DNA from: Antennarius striatus
Lineage: Eukaryota; Chordata; Actinopteri; Lophiiformes; Antennariidae
Direction of reading: 5' to 3'
NCBI RefSeq assembly: GCF_040054535.1
Contig: NC_090780.1
Span: forward strand, 13,049,501 to 13,113,500
Length of the DNA: 64,000 bases
In this document: positions 27,201-45,278 of the stretch, in pieces
Layout of the letters: each line of letters starts with the position of its first letter
How positions within the stretch are numbered: the first letter of the stretch is position 1
Made by a program: the position numbers and the translations under genes
Notes under the pieces: generated by a model
Databases searched by the model: none
The model's input: the letters and a program-made list of their open reading frames with translations, nothing else
Told to the model about the DNA's origin: nothing

Positions 27201-28766
27201 ATGAATCACATCCCCTGCCAGTGATTTAAACTCACCTGTAGCAGAGGGTGATGCAAGGTAATCTCCAGTTCAGCCAGCCTGTGTGCCGGGTCCTCACATT
27301 CTGCATGTATTTCCAGGTCTTCCCTGGGCACCGTATCCCAGCGGCCGCGATTCGCCACCAGCTGGTGCACCAGCTCATACTGGCCCGGTAGCGCCAAACT
27401 GAGCCGTGTCTGTCTTCCGTGGGTGAAACAAAGCTTCCGCCTCTTGCAGACAGTGCCTTGGATTCCTTCACATGTCTCTCCGGCGTCGGGACCCAACGGC
27501 AGCAGCCTCTCCCCCAAAAGGCAGTTAAGGAGCTGGTAGCGGGCAGCACAGTCCTGGCCTAGCACCAGGATGTATGGAGCAGCACCCACAGCGTTATGCA
27601 GGAACTCTTCTTCATGGCTGGGAAAGGAGATCCAGCTAAACTGTCCTGGAAAAACAAGAGGTGCATGAAGCTGTGAGTTCAATTAAATAAAACCTTATCA
27701 AAGTTGAAGCAACCCTTCTCTCTTCTACTCGATGACACTTTATCCTTTATGTAAGCACACAAACACATACAGTAGAAAAAAATTCCACGCTGTGGAGCGT
27801 ACAGAGCAGAATCAGTTCAACCTCATCACTGTGGGATACCAGACATAATCCTTAGAGATGCTGAGTCATGGTGGAAAAAAGACTTCAAGTTAGAGCAAAA
27901 AGGAGCCACACTATCTTAAAAAATACTATTTTATGCCTTTCTCATGGTTTTACTGTAACTCTGTTTCTCCCATTTGTTTTCACCCTAAGACTGAATAACC
28001 TGTGGGCAGTGATTAGACTATTCTTAATGGAAAGGGATGACAGACATCAGTAAATAACTGATCAAGAAATATTGCAGGGAAAAGATCCTTATGCCTGAAC
28101 ACCATGTGATGTTAAATGTTGAGCAGATAAGAGTGGAACCAATATAATATGAATCTGTTTAGCAATGGAACAGATCTTGAGATTGACGTCGTGGAGTGTA
28201 CAAGTCACATTAAAAAAATTACACACAACACCAAACTAGTGCAAAAACTGAATAAGTGTATGATAGATTCGGCTAGAGGGTGTCGAAATCGCAGCATACT
28301 TGTAGAACTTAATCTCATGCTTTTCAGACAGGGCTTAATCTCTTCAGATTTCCCAAATCCCAGTTGTCCCATTTCACCACGGGACACAGCGGTGTAACGT
28401 GGTTATAAATACATGGTTGACAGTGACATCGGATGATTTAAACGTGGAAAAAAACGAATTTAGATGCAGTAATAGAAAATGATCAGAAGTTGTGTGTGTG
28501 CGTGTGTGTGTGCGTGTGTGTGTGTGCGTGCGTGCGTGCGTGTGTGTGTGTGTGTGTTCACACCTACCTGTCTCCAGAGACGCTGAATCGGAGCTCATGG
28601 TTGATGCACAGGCGTTGCTGTAATTCTGCTTGATTTCCCGGAAGAAGGCGTGTGTCTCCTTCAGGTTCTTCTTCAGCTGGACGGTGTGTTTGTTGTAGCT
28701 GCTGAAGATCCTCGTCAGCTCCCGGGCTAGCGGAGTGGTTTTCAGCTGCTGGACGTTTCCCTCCAT
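11649..28766 (-). CDS. dstyk: Dual serine/threonine and tyrosine protein kinase, complete
   Basis: A cytoplasmic RIP-related kinase linked to FGF/ERK signalling and cell-death control. Fourteen coding exons on minus: 28766-28568, 27645-27236, 23055-22561, 22462-22267, 18299-18061, 17575-17492, 17411-17235, 15098-14969, 14283-14127, 13460-13328, 13187-13074, 12583-12469, 12309-12175, 11836-11649. All junctions are GT-AG and phases agree, giving 2772 nt or 923 aa (human about 929). The long N-terminal region has GQDC...LLNCLLG and the conserved [20 protein letters not shown]. The kinase domain starts near residue 650: GRGQYG loop and CALK lysine (exon 14283-14127), HRDIKLKN catalytic loop (13187-13074), TDLG instead of DFG (a family trait), then [13 protein letters not shown]. 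It ends [12 protein letters not shown]. The ATG at 28766 is the first in frame. Confidence 0.97.
15099..17234. other. dstyk intron without recognised elements
   Basis: The intron between coding exons 17411-17235 and 15098-14969. AT-rich; no coding, RNA or clear repeat signal was recognised. Confidence 0.6.
18300..20105. other. dstyk intron 4, right part, with probable DNA-transposon debris
   Basis: No exon is seen. Two stretches look like interspersed repeat debris. At 19050-19340 there is a GC-rich segment (ggtgggggcccagggcacac, ccccacaaggtgggtatgggg). At 19995-20085 there are clustered cgatacc/ggtatcg motifs in both orientations, a pattern common at ends of some fish DNA transposons. The family is not identified. 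Confidence 0.45.
20116..21117 (+). CDS. Reverse transcriptase C-terminal fragment of an L2-like LINE
   Basis: An uninterrupted frame of about 334 codons with no native start, because the element is 5'-truncated. RT motifs in order: [11 protein letters not shown] (motif A, catalytic Asp), [16 protein letters not shown] (motif B), KYSDDTAI (motif C, catalytic Asp pair with YSDD in place of the usual FADD), then [13 protein letters not shown] and YLGLQLD. The C-terminal [10 protein letters not shown] and HPLH motifs are typical of L2-like fish elements. The lack of stops or frameshifts suggests a recent insertion. It lacks endonuclease and ORF1, so it cannot be autonomous. Confidence 0.9.
   Translation: MLFFDFSSAFNTIQPQLLQDKLTSMAVDPYLVSWITDYLTDRPQYVRMGDCLSSMVTSSTGAPQGTVLSPILFTLYTSDFKHNSDTCHIQKYSDDTAIVACIREGDGGGYRALVADFVEWCQQNQLQLNVSKTKEMVLDFRRAPPSPQPVIIKGSEVEVVENDKYLGLQLDSRLDWSLNSNCVYKKGQSRMYFLRRLASFNICPKLLFMFYQSVVSSVLSYAIVCWGGGARKRDMDHLNRLIRRAGSVVGLSLDSVDMLLESRTMSKIKAIMNNTRHPLHTTFSQQRSTFSGRLLSHSASTERLRSSFVPRAIRGYNDSLRRSGGEVARSARG
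21150..21208. repeat. (GT)n(TA)n microsatellite
   Basis: A compound GT then TA tract in the LINE 3' UTR. Confidence 0.95.
21668..21726. repeat. (GT)n-rich imperfect microsatellite
   Basis: GT units broken by gcgcgtgcgtgcatg variants, just outside the LINE. Confidence 0.85.
23056..27235. other. dstyk intron 2, mostly unassigned
   Basis: No exon or RNA gene was recognised between coding exons 27645-27236 and 23055-22561. The only element defined is the MITE at 23746-23907. Short open frames on both strands show no family resemblance. Confidence 0.6.
23746..23907. mobile_element. MITE, Tc1/mariner-like ends, 162 bp
   Basis: The ends are inverted repeats: cagtattttttgcactataaggcgcac at the left pairs with gtgcgcctaatagtgcagaaaatactg at the right, allowing a few mismatches. 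TA flanks both ends (23744-23745 and 23908-23909), as expected for a TA target duplication. A diverged second copy is at 33436-33606. It has no coding capacity. The superfamily call rests on the TA duplication and CAGT termini and is an inference. Confidence 0.8.
28491..28558. repeat. (GT)n-rich microsatellite beside the dstyk exon 1 donor
   Basis: GT units with gcgtgcgtgcgt interruptions. The tract ends 10 bp from the dstyk exon 1 donor (28567). In the pre-mRNA it is a CA-rich tract just inside the intron. Confidence 0.92.
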
Positions 28767-29646
28767 GGTGTGCGGCTTGTGTCGCTGCCTCCTCCTCGGT
28801 GTGGTCTGCGGGGCTGACGCAGAAGAAACACCCACAACTAAACCTGTTAGCTGACTGACAATCAGTCCAGTTTAGTGTCCGTGAATGATGATTAGATGTT
28901 CGGTTAGGCCATACTAGTGGAGGTGAGCAGCACGACTAGCTAGCTTAACCCAGTGGCTGCAGCGCGATAACCATTGAATTTAACAGGAGAGTTAGCTAAT
29001 GAAAAAGTAGCATTAAAGCTATTTCGGAATCATGTGTTTGCGATCCTTTCCAGTTCGCACTGACAGACGACAAACTGAGGAGTGTCCTTGAAACAAAAAC
29101 ATACCAAAGACCACAATGATGTGCTAGTAGTCGGGTTTCTGCGACCTGGTTGTGGTGCAGAGAAAGTTAGCGATGCTAACCAGAAGTCATCTCCTGTCCG
29201 TCGTCGCCTTGGCCTGGCACAACAGACATAGCCCAAAAGGTTCACGTAATTAGCCCGAAGCACCGTTTCACACACATGAAGTCCTCGGCGGAAGAGACCA
29301 GGTGACAGTTTTAGGAGTTCTTTGTAAACTGATGGAGGTGGGGGGAAAAAAATCACGACAGGATTTTGCTGATGAGGCTTCGCGGGAATCTTTCTAAACT
29401 GGCTCCGGTCCGGGAAAGCTAGCGGACATCATCGACACAAGAAAGAAACGAGAGAAGAACGAAATGACATTCGCTGTTTTTTTCCTCCGGTGATGAAGCT
29501 GAAGAGAAGAGCTGTTGGTGGTGCAGTGCGAGGTGTGTCCGCGTCAAATCACATCGATGCGATCCAGCAATCAAATCACTGCAAAACACTAGTCGTCACA
29601 GCCAAAAGTTAGGCAGAAGAAAGGGCGGGGCTCGGGATCGCGCACT

Positions 29647-29664
29647 GCGTGCTGGGAAATGTAG
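29647..29664 (-). promoter_or_regulatory. ZNF143/THAP11-type (SBS) motif upstream of dstyk
   Basis: Plus-strand gcgtgctgggaaatgtag is the complement of CTACATTTCCCAGCACGC. This matches the well-known ACTACAWTTCCCAGCATGC promoter element. It sits about 0.9 kb upstream of the dstyk ATG next to a GC-box-like gggcgggg (29621-29628), consistent with a TATA-less housekeeping promoter. Confidence 0.6.
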
Positions 29665-29986
29665 GAATATTGGTTCTCACGCATCAAACGCTGCAGCGTG
29701 TGGATGTTTCAATGAGTACTGTACTCTATTGCTCTTCAAATGGCAAAAAAATAACTATGACTACTAAACTAAATGTTAACCATGAGATTACAAAAATTCT
29801 CATCTCATGATTGTGTAAAAATGTATAGATCTGTTGTGATAACCTGAGAATTTTCTGTTGTATATAGTTTTAAATCACAAGGCAAGAAAATTTGCAATAT
29901 GATACTTTCTGAAAGTGCAAAATAAAACAAAACATGATGATGATTAAAGTTAAAGTATTAAATAATAACTCAGTCTCAAGTTAAAG

Positions 29987-30054
<68 letters not shown>

Positions 30055-30071
30055 CTGACTGATTGATTGAT
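29987..30071. repeat. (TTGA)n tetranucleotide microsatellite
   Basis: About 20 tandem TTGA/GATT units with one gactgact interruption near the right end. Confidence 0.97.
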
Positions 30072-32185
30072 TAAATTAGATTATACCATGTTGTTATTTT
30101 ACACATGAAGGACTTGAACACTGTTTAGCATCTAACCAAGTAGCGAGGTTGCAAAAATACATTTAAAGATGTATAAAAACGAAAATTTCTACAGAATGAA
30201 ATACAATAGCAGATCAGTGTGCTTCAATCTTGACAACTGTAGCAACTTATTTGAAATGAAAATGTCAGGATACAAGAAATATCCATAACTAATCAGTTCA
30301 TTAGACTTCAATATACTTTCATACTATGTTTTTTTTACTTTTTTCTATTATTCCAATCAGATTCCTTTTGATTACAGCCCACTGGGCAGTAAGACATATA
30401 ACCCAGTGTATTCCGTCAATCTTCTCTGTTGCTACACTATTTAGAGGGGTTACTATGTCGTTATCAGTTGCTCACACTTTTATCAATCCATTACAGTTTT
30501 ATATATGCAGCATAAGTAACGCTCCATCCTCACACTCCACGCATGACTCTATAATTGCCAATGCAGAAACAAACCATAGAAAAATAGACCTATACAACAG
30601 CATAATATTGGCTAAATATTTTCATATCAAATTATTACAGAAAATTCTTATAACAGAGTAAATGAAATGTGAATGTAAAGCTACAATATATGATTTGCTT
30701 AGAAAATTTAAAGTATGACACTCAGAAAAATGAGGTCCACCCTTATGAATGTTATGAAGTCATATTTTTGAGAGAAATCTTATCCCACAAAATCAGCCAT
30801 TTGTTTTCATAAAATAGTTAAATAATTTGTTTTAACTCAGAATTTTAACTCTATTTTCTGGTGGTAATGGGTTTCTTTATGAACTAAAGAAATCTAAGGG
30901 CCATAAAAATGTATGCTTAATATGCTTGAATTACTAATTAGTTTCCTCAAGCTGATGGATTATCAAGAAGAACAAAACAAAATCAACTGGGCTTGCTTTT
31001 GGTCGGTTGAAGACGTCATCAAGTGACCGAAAGCAAACCCAAATGATTCTTTTTTTGCTCTTCTTGTTTTACGTTGACCTAGGTGACTGAGAACCTACAC
31101 AGACACAACTGATGGATGACCATTGAACAGTGTGAAAGGGCAGCGCTTGAAGCATGGAAGAACCCTTCAAACTCTGGAGTGGATCTTGGTAAAGGGGTGG
31201 AGCCATGCATTTTCTAAGAACCTTTAGGGCAGTCATTGGGACTGAACACATGTCTTGTTGAAATATGAGTTGCATGAATTAGGGTTTCATAGAATTAAAA
31301 GAAAAAGTTTAGCCCCGTGTGATTTCCTAACTATTCTTCTAAATCTGAATGGATTACTTTTTTCTGTTCGTCTGTTAAAAGCTTAGATGCTTTAATTTAA
31401 TAATTTCAGACAGGCTGGTATTTATGCATGGTGTTCCTCTCCAACGGCTCATCTAATAATAGATTAATTCATGTCTGTGCACTTTGCTTTGTGTGTCCTA
31501 ACTAAAATGATATGTGTATTTCATTCTGTTCACTTAAGACAACATGTTGGACCATTCATGTCTTTCGGCATCCAAAGCTCCTAATTTTACCCAGTGTTCT
31601 TCTGCATGCATGAGCGAAAATGGACCAGCACATTGTTTAGAAAATCAGATGGGATAGGAGGTCAGTTTACGTGTTGAATCTGATCTGTTCTGGTCTGGTC
31701 TGTTCTCTCTATCCTGATTTAAAAATCTACATCACCTGTATCTGACCTAATAGTACATTTAACCTTAAATTAAATATGTTACATTCTAAAGCACGGTTTA
31801 CAGTAGTATTTAGTGAGAGATTGTGTGTGTCAGGTTTAATTCAGGTTTTATCAAGCCAACTTTTTGCAAGTTGTGACTGTATGCTGACCTCTAGCGGCCT
31901 GCAGCTGTGATGACGACACTTCACAACGTTTTGCTAAAGCTCTGCTATAAAGTTAACATAATACGTATTTTAAAAAGTCCTCTTTCTATTGTTCTTTTTC
32001 TCTCTTCTTCAGTGTACTTCAGAATAACACAACCAGTTTTCATTAGAGGTGTACAAGTCACATAATATGCTTATGCAAATAAATAACCAGCTGTAAAAGT
32101 TATACTAATGTACTATATACTGTATATTGGAGTATTGGATTAATATAAATAGTGCTTTCGTGTGTATTTGGTGTTTACCTGGTCA

Positions 32186-32248
32186 AACTGAAATAATTTA
32201 ATTTCTGCATAAAGGACCATTTAATACAGAAATTAAATTATTTCAGTT
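32186..32248. repeat. Perfect 22-nt inverted repeat at a LINE insertion junction
   Basis: Arm 32186-32207 (aactgaaataatttaatttc...) is the exact complement of arm 32227-32248. The 19-nt loop (32208-32226) ends with the left target-site duplication of the neighbouring LINE. The right arm is thus the first part of the inserted DNA. Confidence 0.93.
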
Positions 32249-32487
32249 AATAATAATAATACTGAGGTGTTCCGGGCACGTCCTACCGGGAGGAGGCCCC
32301 GGGGACGATTCAGGACACGCTGGAGAGACTATGTCTCCTGGCTGGCCTGGGAATGCTTTGGGATTCTCCCAGAGGAGCTGGACGAAGTGGCTACGGAGAG
32401 GGAAGTCTGGGCTTCCCTGCTTAAGCTGCTGCCCCCGTGACCCGACCCCGGATAAGCGGAAGAAGATGGATGGATGGATGGATGGAT
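32227..32487 (+). mobile_element. 3' fragment of a fish non-LTR retrotransposon with (GGAT)n tail and 13-bp target-site duplication
   Basis: Codons 32265-32441 read EVFRARPTGRRPRGRFRTRW, continue through DYVSWLAWE and EELDEVATEREVWASLLKLLPP, and reach a TGA. This is a C-terminal tail common to a fish non-LTR family, probably Rex3/RTE-like (tentative). The 3' end is gataagcggaagaag plus (atgg)n. The target-site duplication ggaccatttaata is perfect at 32214-32226 and 32488-32500. The first 22 nt of the insert are an inverted copy of the upstream flank. Confidence 0.85.
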
Positions 32488-33435
32488 GGACCATTTAATA
32501 GCTCATTTAAGTTTACTGATTTATTTCAGTTCAGCGCACGGTTTTTTACAGGATGATATTTTCCACATTTTGTCTGCAAAATACTGTAAAGCAATCAAAT
32601 TAACACAGTGGAATATGAAGCTTGGTGTAATTTTCTGGTGCAAGGCAGCCAGACAATATTTTAGTTTACTGCATTTGCTGAAGAGTATCATGCACTCCTC
32701 TTGCTGTGAATGTTCTGTTTTTCATGGTAAAGTATTAATGAAAAAAAGGTTTTGATTTTGATTAAAAAAAAGTTCTGCATTCACACCACAATGTTTTGGA
32801 ATTAATCTTCATCCACACAGTCCTGCTGAAAATGGCTGAAAAAGATATTCATATCAAAGCAGTAATCTGTGATGCACACCGTCAGAATCAGAGTAAGATC
32901 ACAGTATTGGTTCAGCAAATCTGCATTGGAGGAGTAATAAACTCAACAGAGTCTGCACCATAGACAAAGAAGGTGGTCTTGCATTGGTTTATTTTTTAAT
33001 GTTTTTGGTCCATATTGTTCTGTCTGCCCAGGCTGGAACTGTATGTATGTCATGCATGAAGTAGGTCTGCATCATCAGCATTTTCAGAGGAGGGCGATTT
33101 TTTCCTGTTGACACTGGATGGTATGGTGGCATTTTGAAATGATTATACATGGAATACAAGAAAAGTTTTCTGTGTCAAGGTGAAATGTTTTATTTTTTAA
33201 TGTAAATGGCTTCTAAATTGCATTTAACCATGGTTTCTCATGGTTGAATATTGTGAAGGTTATTTTTTTTCTACTTGTTGCACAGTCACATGGACAATGA
33301 CTGAAACACTTGCAACAGTATTCCTCCCACACTTTTACTTTGCTTAAGTGACCGTGATATTAACATACTGCTATAGCTTCAGAAATTAAAAATGTACCCC
33401 TACAATGTTTGTCAAATATGAGAGACTTTCTTGTA

Positions 33436-33606
33436 CAGTATTTTCTGCACCATAAGGCGCGCCTAAAAGCAGTTAATTTTCTCAAAAAAATGACAGTGCA
33501 TCTTATAATCCAGTGTGCCTTATGCTGTATATGAAAAAAATTTGGAATGGGCCATTCATTGAAGGTGCACCTTTTAGTCCTGTGAACCTTATAGTGCAGA
33601 AAACGC
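33436..33606. mobile_element. Second, diverged copy of the 162-bp MITE
   Basis: It follows the copy at 23746-23907 from cagtattttctgcac through taaggcgcgcctaaaagc and the central cttataatccagtgtgcc. It ends ttatagtgcagaaaa, where the right terminus has decayed. TA precedes the left end. Confidence 0.75.
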
Positions 33607-35586
33607 TAATTAAAATGTGGTTGTAGATGTAGGTCAGTTTGAATGAAAATCTCATACAAATTTGCTTGTCTGAAAAGTGTCTTCAGATAACATTGGCTGT
33701 GATTTTTGCACTATATAAGACAAGACAGAATTAAATGAGTTCTAAGAAAACAAAATTTCTTGTGAAACAACTTCAATGCTTTTATCCCAAAACAACCACT
33801 GCCTTGCTAAAAATTCTGGAAGATTGAGGAGAAAAACACATCATGCTAAAAGAGTCACGCATGTGTTGTGTGTGTTGCCAGTTTCTGTTGGAGGATGATG
33901 TCACAGATTTGGAGCCTCAAACTCAGTAGCAACTCCGTCAGCTCTGACCAAAGAGTGGGCACCGTCCCATAGGATGACATCAAGAGGTTGCATCAATGAG
34001 GTGGAGGATTACTGCTAATGAGGACACACTAATGACGGTAAAGCCATGTGGGTTCTCTCAGTGACGACTCTGTGGCTGATGTTGGCTAATTTTTTTCAAT
34101 AGTACGCAAATAAACAAAAGTTGGGCCTCAAACAAGATCGCACAGATTCCAACATGCTCTCTGATTAGCCAACACCCTCAAGTTCAGCTTCCTACTGCAG
34201 ACAAGGGAGTGAGAGAAATCAGTATCACACAAAACAACTGTCCTTATTCCCTGTCTCTAAGCCAATTTACTGAACTGCACCTACACACATTCTTTCACCT
34301 GATACTGAAAATGTTTTTGTTCTGTCTGGTTATTTTTTGTATAACTCCACAAAGACTGTTGAGCTTCCCTGTTGTACGCTCCACACATTCATAAAATGTT
34401 GAAATCAGTTTTGTATTTTTAACACAATTAGGGACACTATCAAAACACAATCTTGTCCAGTAGATCTCAAACAGTCGTTCCTTGTGGGTCTTGATAAAAT
34501 GTAATTTATATAGAATTGTTTTGTAAACTCTGGCATGCAGAGAAGATGTATTGGTCTCAAATGGCCCACTGTAAAAAGTAGTTAGAATCTTCTCAAGGAT
34601 AACAAAAATCAACCCTGATGAGAAATGCATGTGATGCTGTCTCAAAAGCCTCTCGGCAATGTGATTCTCCAGGCGTCACACGACTGAACTGTCAGTTAAT
34701 ATGGAAAAGGAGGACAAGCCAGTAGCTGCATGTGGACAGCCTGATCCATATGAACCGTCTGTGTACTTCCAGAGGTCAGGCAAAAACAAAAAAGAGCGGG
34801 AAAAAAATCTGAATTCATATGTATTTTATACTATCGTGTAATGTATCCTCCTATCACACCTTTTATACTTTAAGGTGGAGTGATCTTATTACTTGAGTGA
34901 CCTGAGGAAACTCAAATGTTCTCAGTGTGACATTCACAGTAACACAGCAAATATTATTGCCTCCAGTTCATCATTGAGCCATATTTTCAGTAAAAAAAAA
35001 CCCCAAACAAACCTGGGAAAACAATTTAATGAGATAGTTCAATGGTAAAGAAATGACATACAGTATTGCAGTTCAGTCTTTGCACATTATTCATGTTATT
35101 TTCAAACAAACAATATTTATAAAGGAAATTCTAAAAAATTGCTGTATTTGACTTTGAGGAATATAGAAAAGTTTTTTTAAAAACACTTTTTCGGGTTTAC
35201 ATGAAAATCTAATGAGATATTTCCCAACTGATGTAGTTTCAACATTATGCTGCTGAACAAGGAACCAATCCTCCGGACAAGGGTGAAAACACAATATAAA
35301 AATATGTAATATATTGTATAACATAAAAAAAATTAAACCGATATAGAAATAAGAAAAACTTCCAAGAAAGGTAAACACCAAACACACTTTCTCTAATAAT
35401 GAAACTACTAATTGTTGAGCTGGATGCTGCATCTAGCGAGAGCACGCTAAGGTGCGTGTCGTGACAAAAAAGACAATCAATTAAATGGTTAAGAAAGTTA
35501 TGAAACTTTATTCATATCCAGCCTTTTGTTAATCGCTGCCTATTAACGCAGGAATGACTGCCAGGTGACAAAGACTCACTCAAAGA

Positions 35587-35596
35587 GCGCATGCGC
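35587..35596. promoter_or_regulatory. NRF1 consensus site upstream of nuak2
   Basis: gcgcatgcgc is a perfect palindromic NRF1 core. It lies about 500 bp upstream of the nuak2 ATG, just before the GC-rich promoter block. Binding is inferred from the motif only. Confidence 0.55.
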
Positions 35597-35720
35597 CATT
35601 AAAATCGTCTTTAATTGACAGTGCTGTTGACGAAGTGAAGACCTCCCTGGATAAAGAAAACAAACGCTCCGTTTAGCTGACACGCCCCTCGACCCTTTGA
35701 CGTGTCCGCCGCTGACGGCG

Positions 35721-35863
35721 TTCCGCCCCGGTGTTCCGCCTCTAAGTTCCGCCTCTAAGTTCCGCCTCTACGTTCCGCCTCTACGTTCCGCCTCTAAGTT
35801 CCGCCTCTAAGTTCCGCCTCTAAGTTCCGCCTCTAAGTTCCGCCTCTACGTTCCGCTTCGGTG
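35721..35863. repeat. 13-bp promoter minisatellite of nuak2 (11 units)
   Basis: Unit ttccgcctcta(a/c)g repeats without indels at 35734, 35747, 35760, 35773, 35786, 35799, 35812, 35825 and 35838. It is flanked by one variant unit on each side, ttccgccccggtg (35721) and ttccgcttcggtg (35851). It lies 230-370 bp upstream of the nuak2 ATG, in the GC-rich promoter or 5' UTR. Each unit carries TTCCGCC, close to E2F- or GC-box-like motifs. Confidence 0.95.
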
Positions 35864-36090
35864 AGCGCGTGCGGCAGCTGTGAGTCTCGTGCAGCGTCTG
35901 AGAGGGGACGGACGCGCCGCCTGTCTGGTTTGTCGTCACCGTTTAGCTGTAGCTCCGTCCTCCAGGTTGGCACTGCGTTAGGAACCGAACCCAACACAGC
36001 TTCAGAAGCAGATCCGCAGAAAGGAGCGCTCGTTTACAATGACACCAGATTCCTTAGCATTATCGCAGTAAAACACAAGGTGGTAACGAG

Positions 36091-43024
<6,934 letters not shown>

Positions 43025-45278
43025 GGATTCTGGTGAAATATTTGTTTTTAATGGACTTCACACCGCTGAAGACACGATGGCCAAAGTAGATTCCATGAAC
43101 TCACCAACATACCGGTGATAATCATATCGACTTACTTCAGGAATCGAACGGCACCAAAAAACGGACGTGGCTTTTGCGTCAACATCAGATTGTATTTTTG
43201 AAGGTGATTGATAAATTCATCCTAAAATTGATTTATGAATAGTTTATCGTTCGAATGTAAGGTTTAAAATAACCTGATGGCACAAAAATGATAATCAACA
43301 GCCAACAAGTTCCATTTCAAAATCCTCAGGAGGAATAAGATGCTGCTGTTGGTCATTCAGGAATTTTGGTGTTCAACACGAGCTTGCTGTCAAACTAGTT
43401 ATTGAAAAAAATTACTTCAAACCTTATACATCAGAAGTAAGATTTGGTGAACCAGGATGCTCAGTTGACCTAAACAAGGAAACTGACATTTTACTGTCAC
43501 AAAACCGCTGAACATTCCACCACCGCTAAAGTCAGTGCGTTGTATTGTCAGTAGACTTTTTGAGAAATGTTTATGGCTTAATGGTTCTATTGGATTTTAA
43601 CTTGGACATCTGGTAACCCTAATGTTTACCTGAGATAACGACAGTAACACACTTTCAATATTAAGGTGGGTTCACTCATACAGGTTTTATTCTTTCGATT
43701 GTTGGGGATATTACATTTCATGGGTACCAAAGAGCACATTTGCTGTTGTAGGAATTTTTTTTCTTATTTAAAGCACCAAAAAAAAAAGTACAAATTAGAT
43801 TTGATTTTGGCTTCCAGCTCTTACAAGTCTTTTTTTATGTTTGCGTGTTTTTTTAAATTGTTTTCTTGAAATTACTTTTGGATAACGACTTGAATAATAA
43901 TCATGACACAAATCAAGCATAACCAGAAAAACCTGCTTTTGTTTCCAAGCGCACAGGAGGACATTCACTCTTATGTATGCAGGTGGAAGTTTCACACAAG
44001 GGAGGAGCTCATGAATGTTTGAAGGTCACAAGCTGAATTTTGAAAACCAGTAATGTGAGTGTAAACGTGGACCATGAGTCCCAGATAACAACTGTGTGCA
44101 GTGCATAATGTTGCACACACTTCATGTGCAACACATCAACTGATTTTTCAGGATCACTCATGAATGAAGCTCAGGTGTTTTGAAAAAATTTTTTAATTCA
44201 AAATATCCACACACCCTGGGGCGGACAGTATTTCACAAAGCTGGATCGAAACCGATAAAACATTTGTTAGGTTTAACGTCAAAATTCATGACTAATACAG
44301 GGTGATGATCATTTAAGACAAGATTTCATATCACTTGTAATAGTTATCTAACTTGCTAATTCTGCTTCATGAAATATGTCCTGATGTTGAGACAGAGGTA
44401 CATCAGTATATTGTGTTCATTTTGTGTTAAATTTCATGTTGCACACTGGAGATACTTCATTTTATTAACATGCCTGACGTTAAAGTACAGCATCAAACCA
44501 GTAACTGGAATAGTTTTAACAGGTAACAGAATACCAGGTAATCTTTAAATTTATTTGTTATTTTGTAATAAACGTTGCACAAGGCAGAGGCCAGTGTCTT
44601 GCTGTTGGTTCAGAAACTGGAATGTGTAAAGTTTTTTAATGTTATTCATGTTTTGAGGATAAAAGCCTGTATAGAGTAGTAAATGAGGAATTCCTTCATT
44701 TCAACTGGAAGTTTTGTAATTTCTCACAGATTACTGATCATTTCAATAATCAAGTGTGGTTAAAAAAAACAAAACATTAACCTTTCAATGTACATTTTTG
44801 CATTTTTTAAAGTTCTTCTCTCTCATACCAGAAGCTCTGCAGACTTGCAGACTATTTATATTTTTGTTCTTTATCTACGACTACAACTGTGTTTGACACC
44901 AACTGATGTTTTACTGGCTGTGTGACTGGGATGAAAAGCAAATCATTAAAAATTCTGGAGAAGTCAAGTTCTGTCTAATGTTGTTATTGACCTTTTATGC
45001 AAATGCTTTGTTGAAACGGTACCGGATACAGTAAACAAGTAGTGACAGAATAATTGTACTGAAACTCAAAGAACATCTATCCAAATCTATCACAACTGTG
45101 CACATATAAAAAGTAAACATGAACTCAAAATACCAAGTTTGAAATGTTTGAACATGCAGAGCAACAATTTGATTAAACATTTAATTTAAGATGTGTATAT
45201 TCTGGTAGTCTTCGTGTTCAGTCTCATGACTAAATTTGCAAATCATTCAAACCGTCCATGACGGGGAAGAGGAGTGTT
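43025..45278. other. nuak2 3' UTR and nuak2/cyclin convergent interval
   Basis: No coding sequence is recognised. The AT-rich stretch after the nuak2 stop is probably its 3' UTR; AATAAA at 44567-44572 and ATTAAA near 44946 are candidate poly(A) signals. The last few hundred bases before 45279 should hold the cyclin 3' UTR on the minus strand. Confidence 0.6.

Larger units (their letters stand above)
28767..36090. other. dstyk-nuak2 divergent intergenic region
   Basis: No protein-coding gene is recognised. The left edge (about 28767-29670) is the likely dstyk 5' UTR and promoter. The right edge (about 35580-36090) is the nuak2 promoter and 5' UTR. The AT-rich middle holds a (TTGA)n tract, a second MITE copy (33436-33606) and a LINE 3' fragment (32227-32487). 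A frame of about 110 codons at 30326-30661 has no recognisable domain and is probably chance. Confidence 0.6.

Noticed and set aside
30326-30661. A 111-codon frame between dstyk and nuak2 as a small gene
   Set aside because: No recognisable domain, low-complexity AT-rich codons and no splice partners; likely chance.
30985-31045. Imperfect palindrome gggcttgcttttggtc / gaccgaaagcaaaccc
   Set aside because: Two mismatches and no flanking duplication; too weak to call an element.
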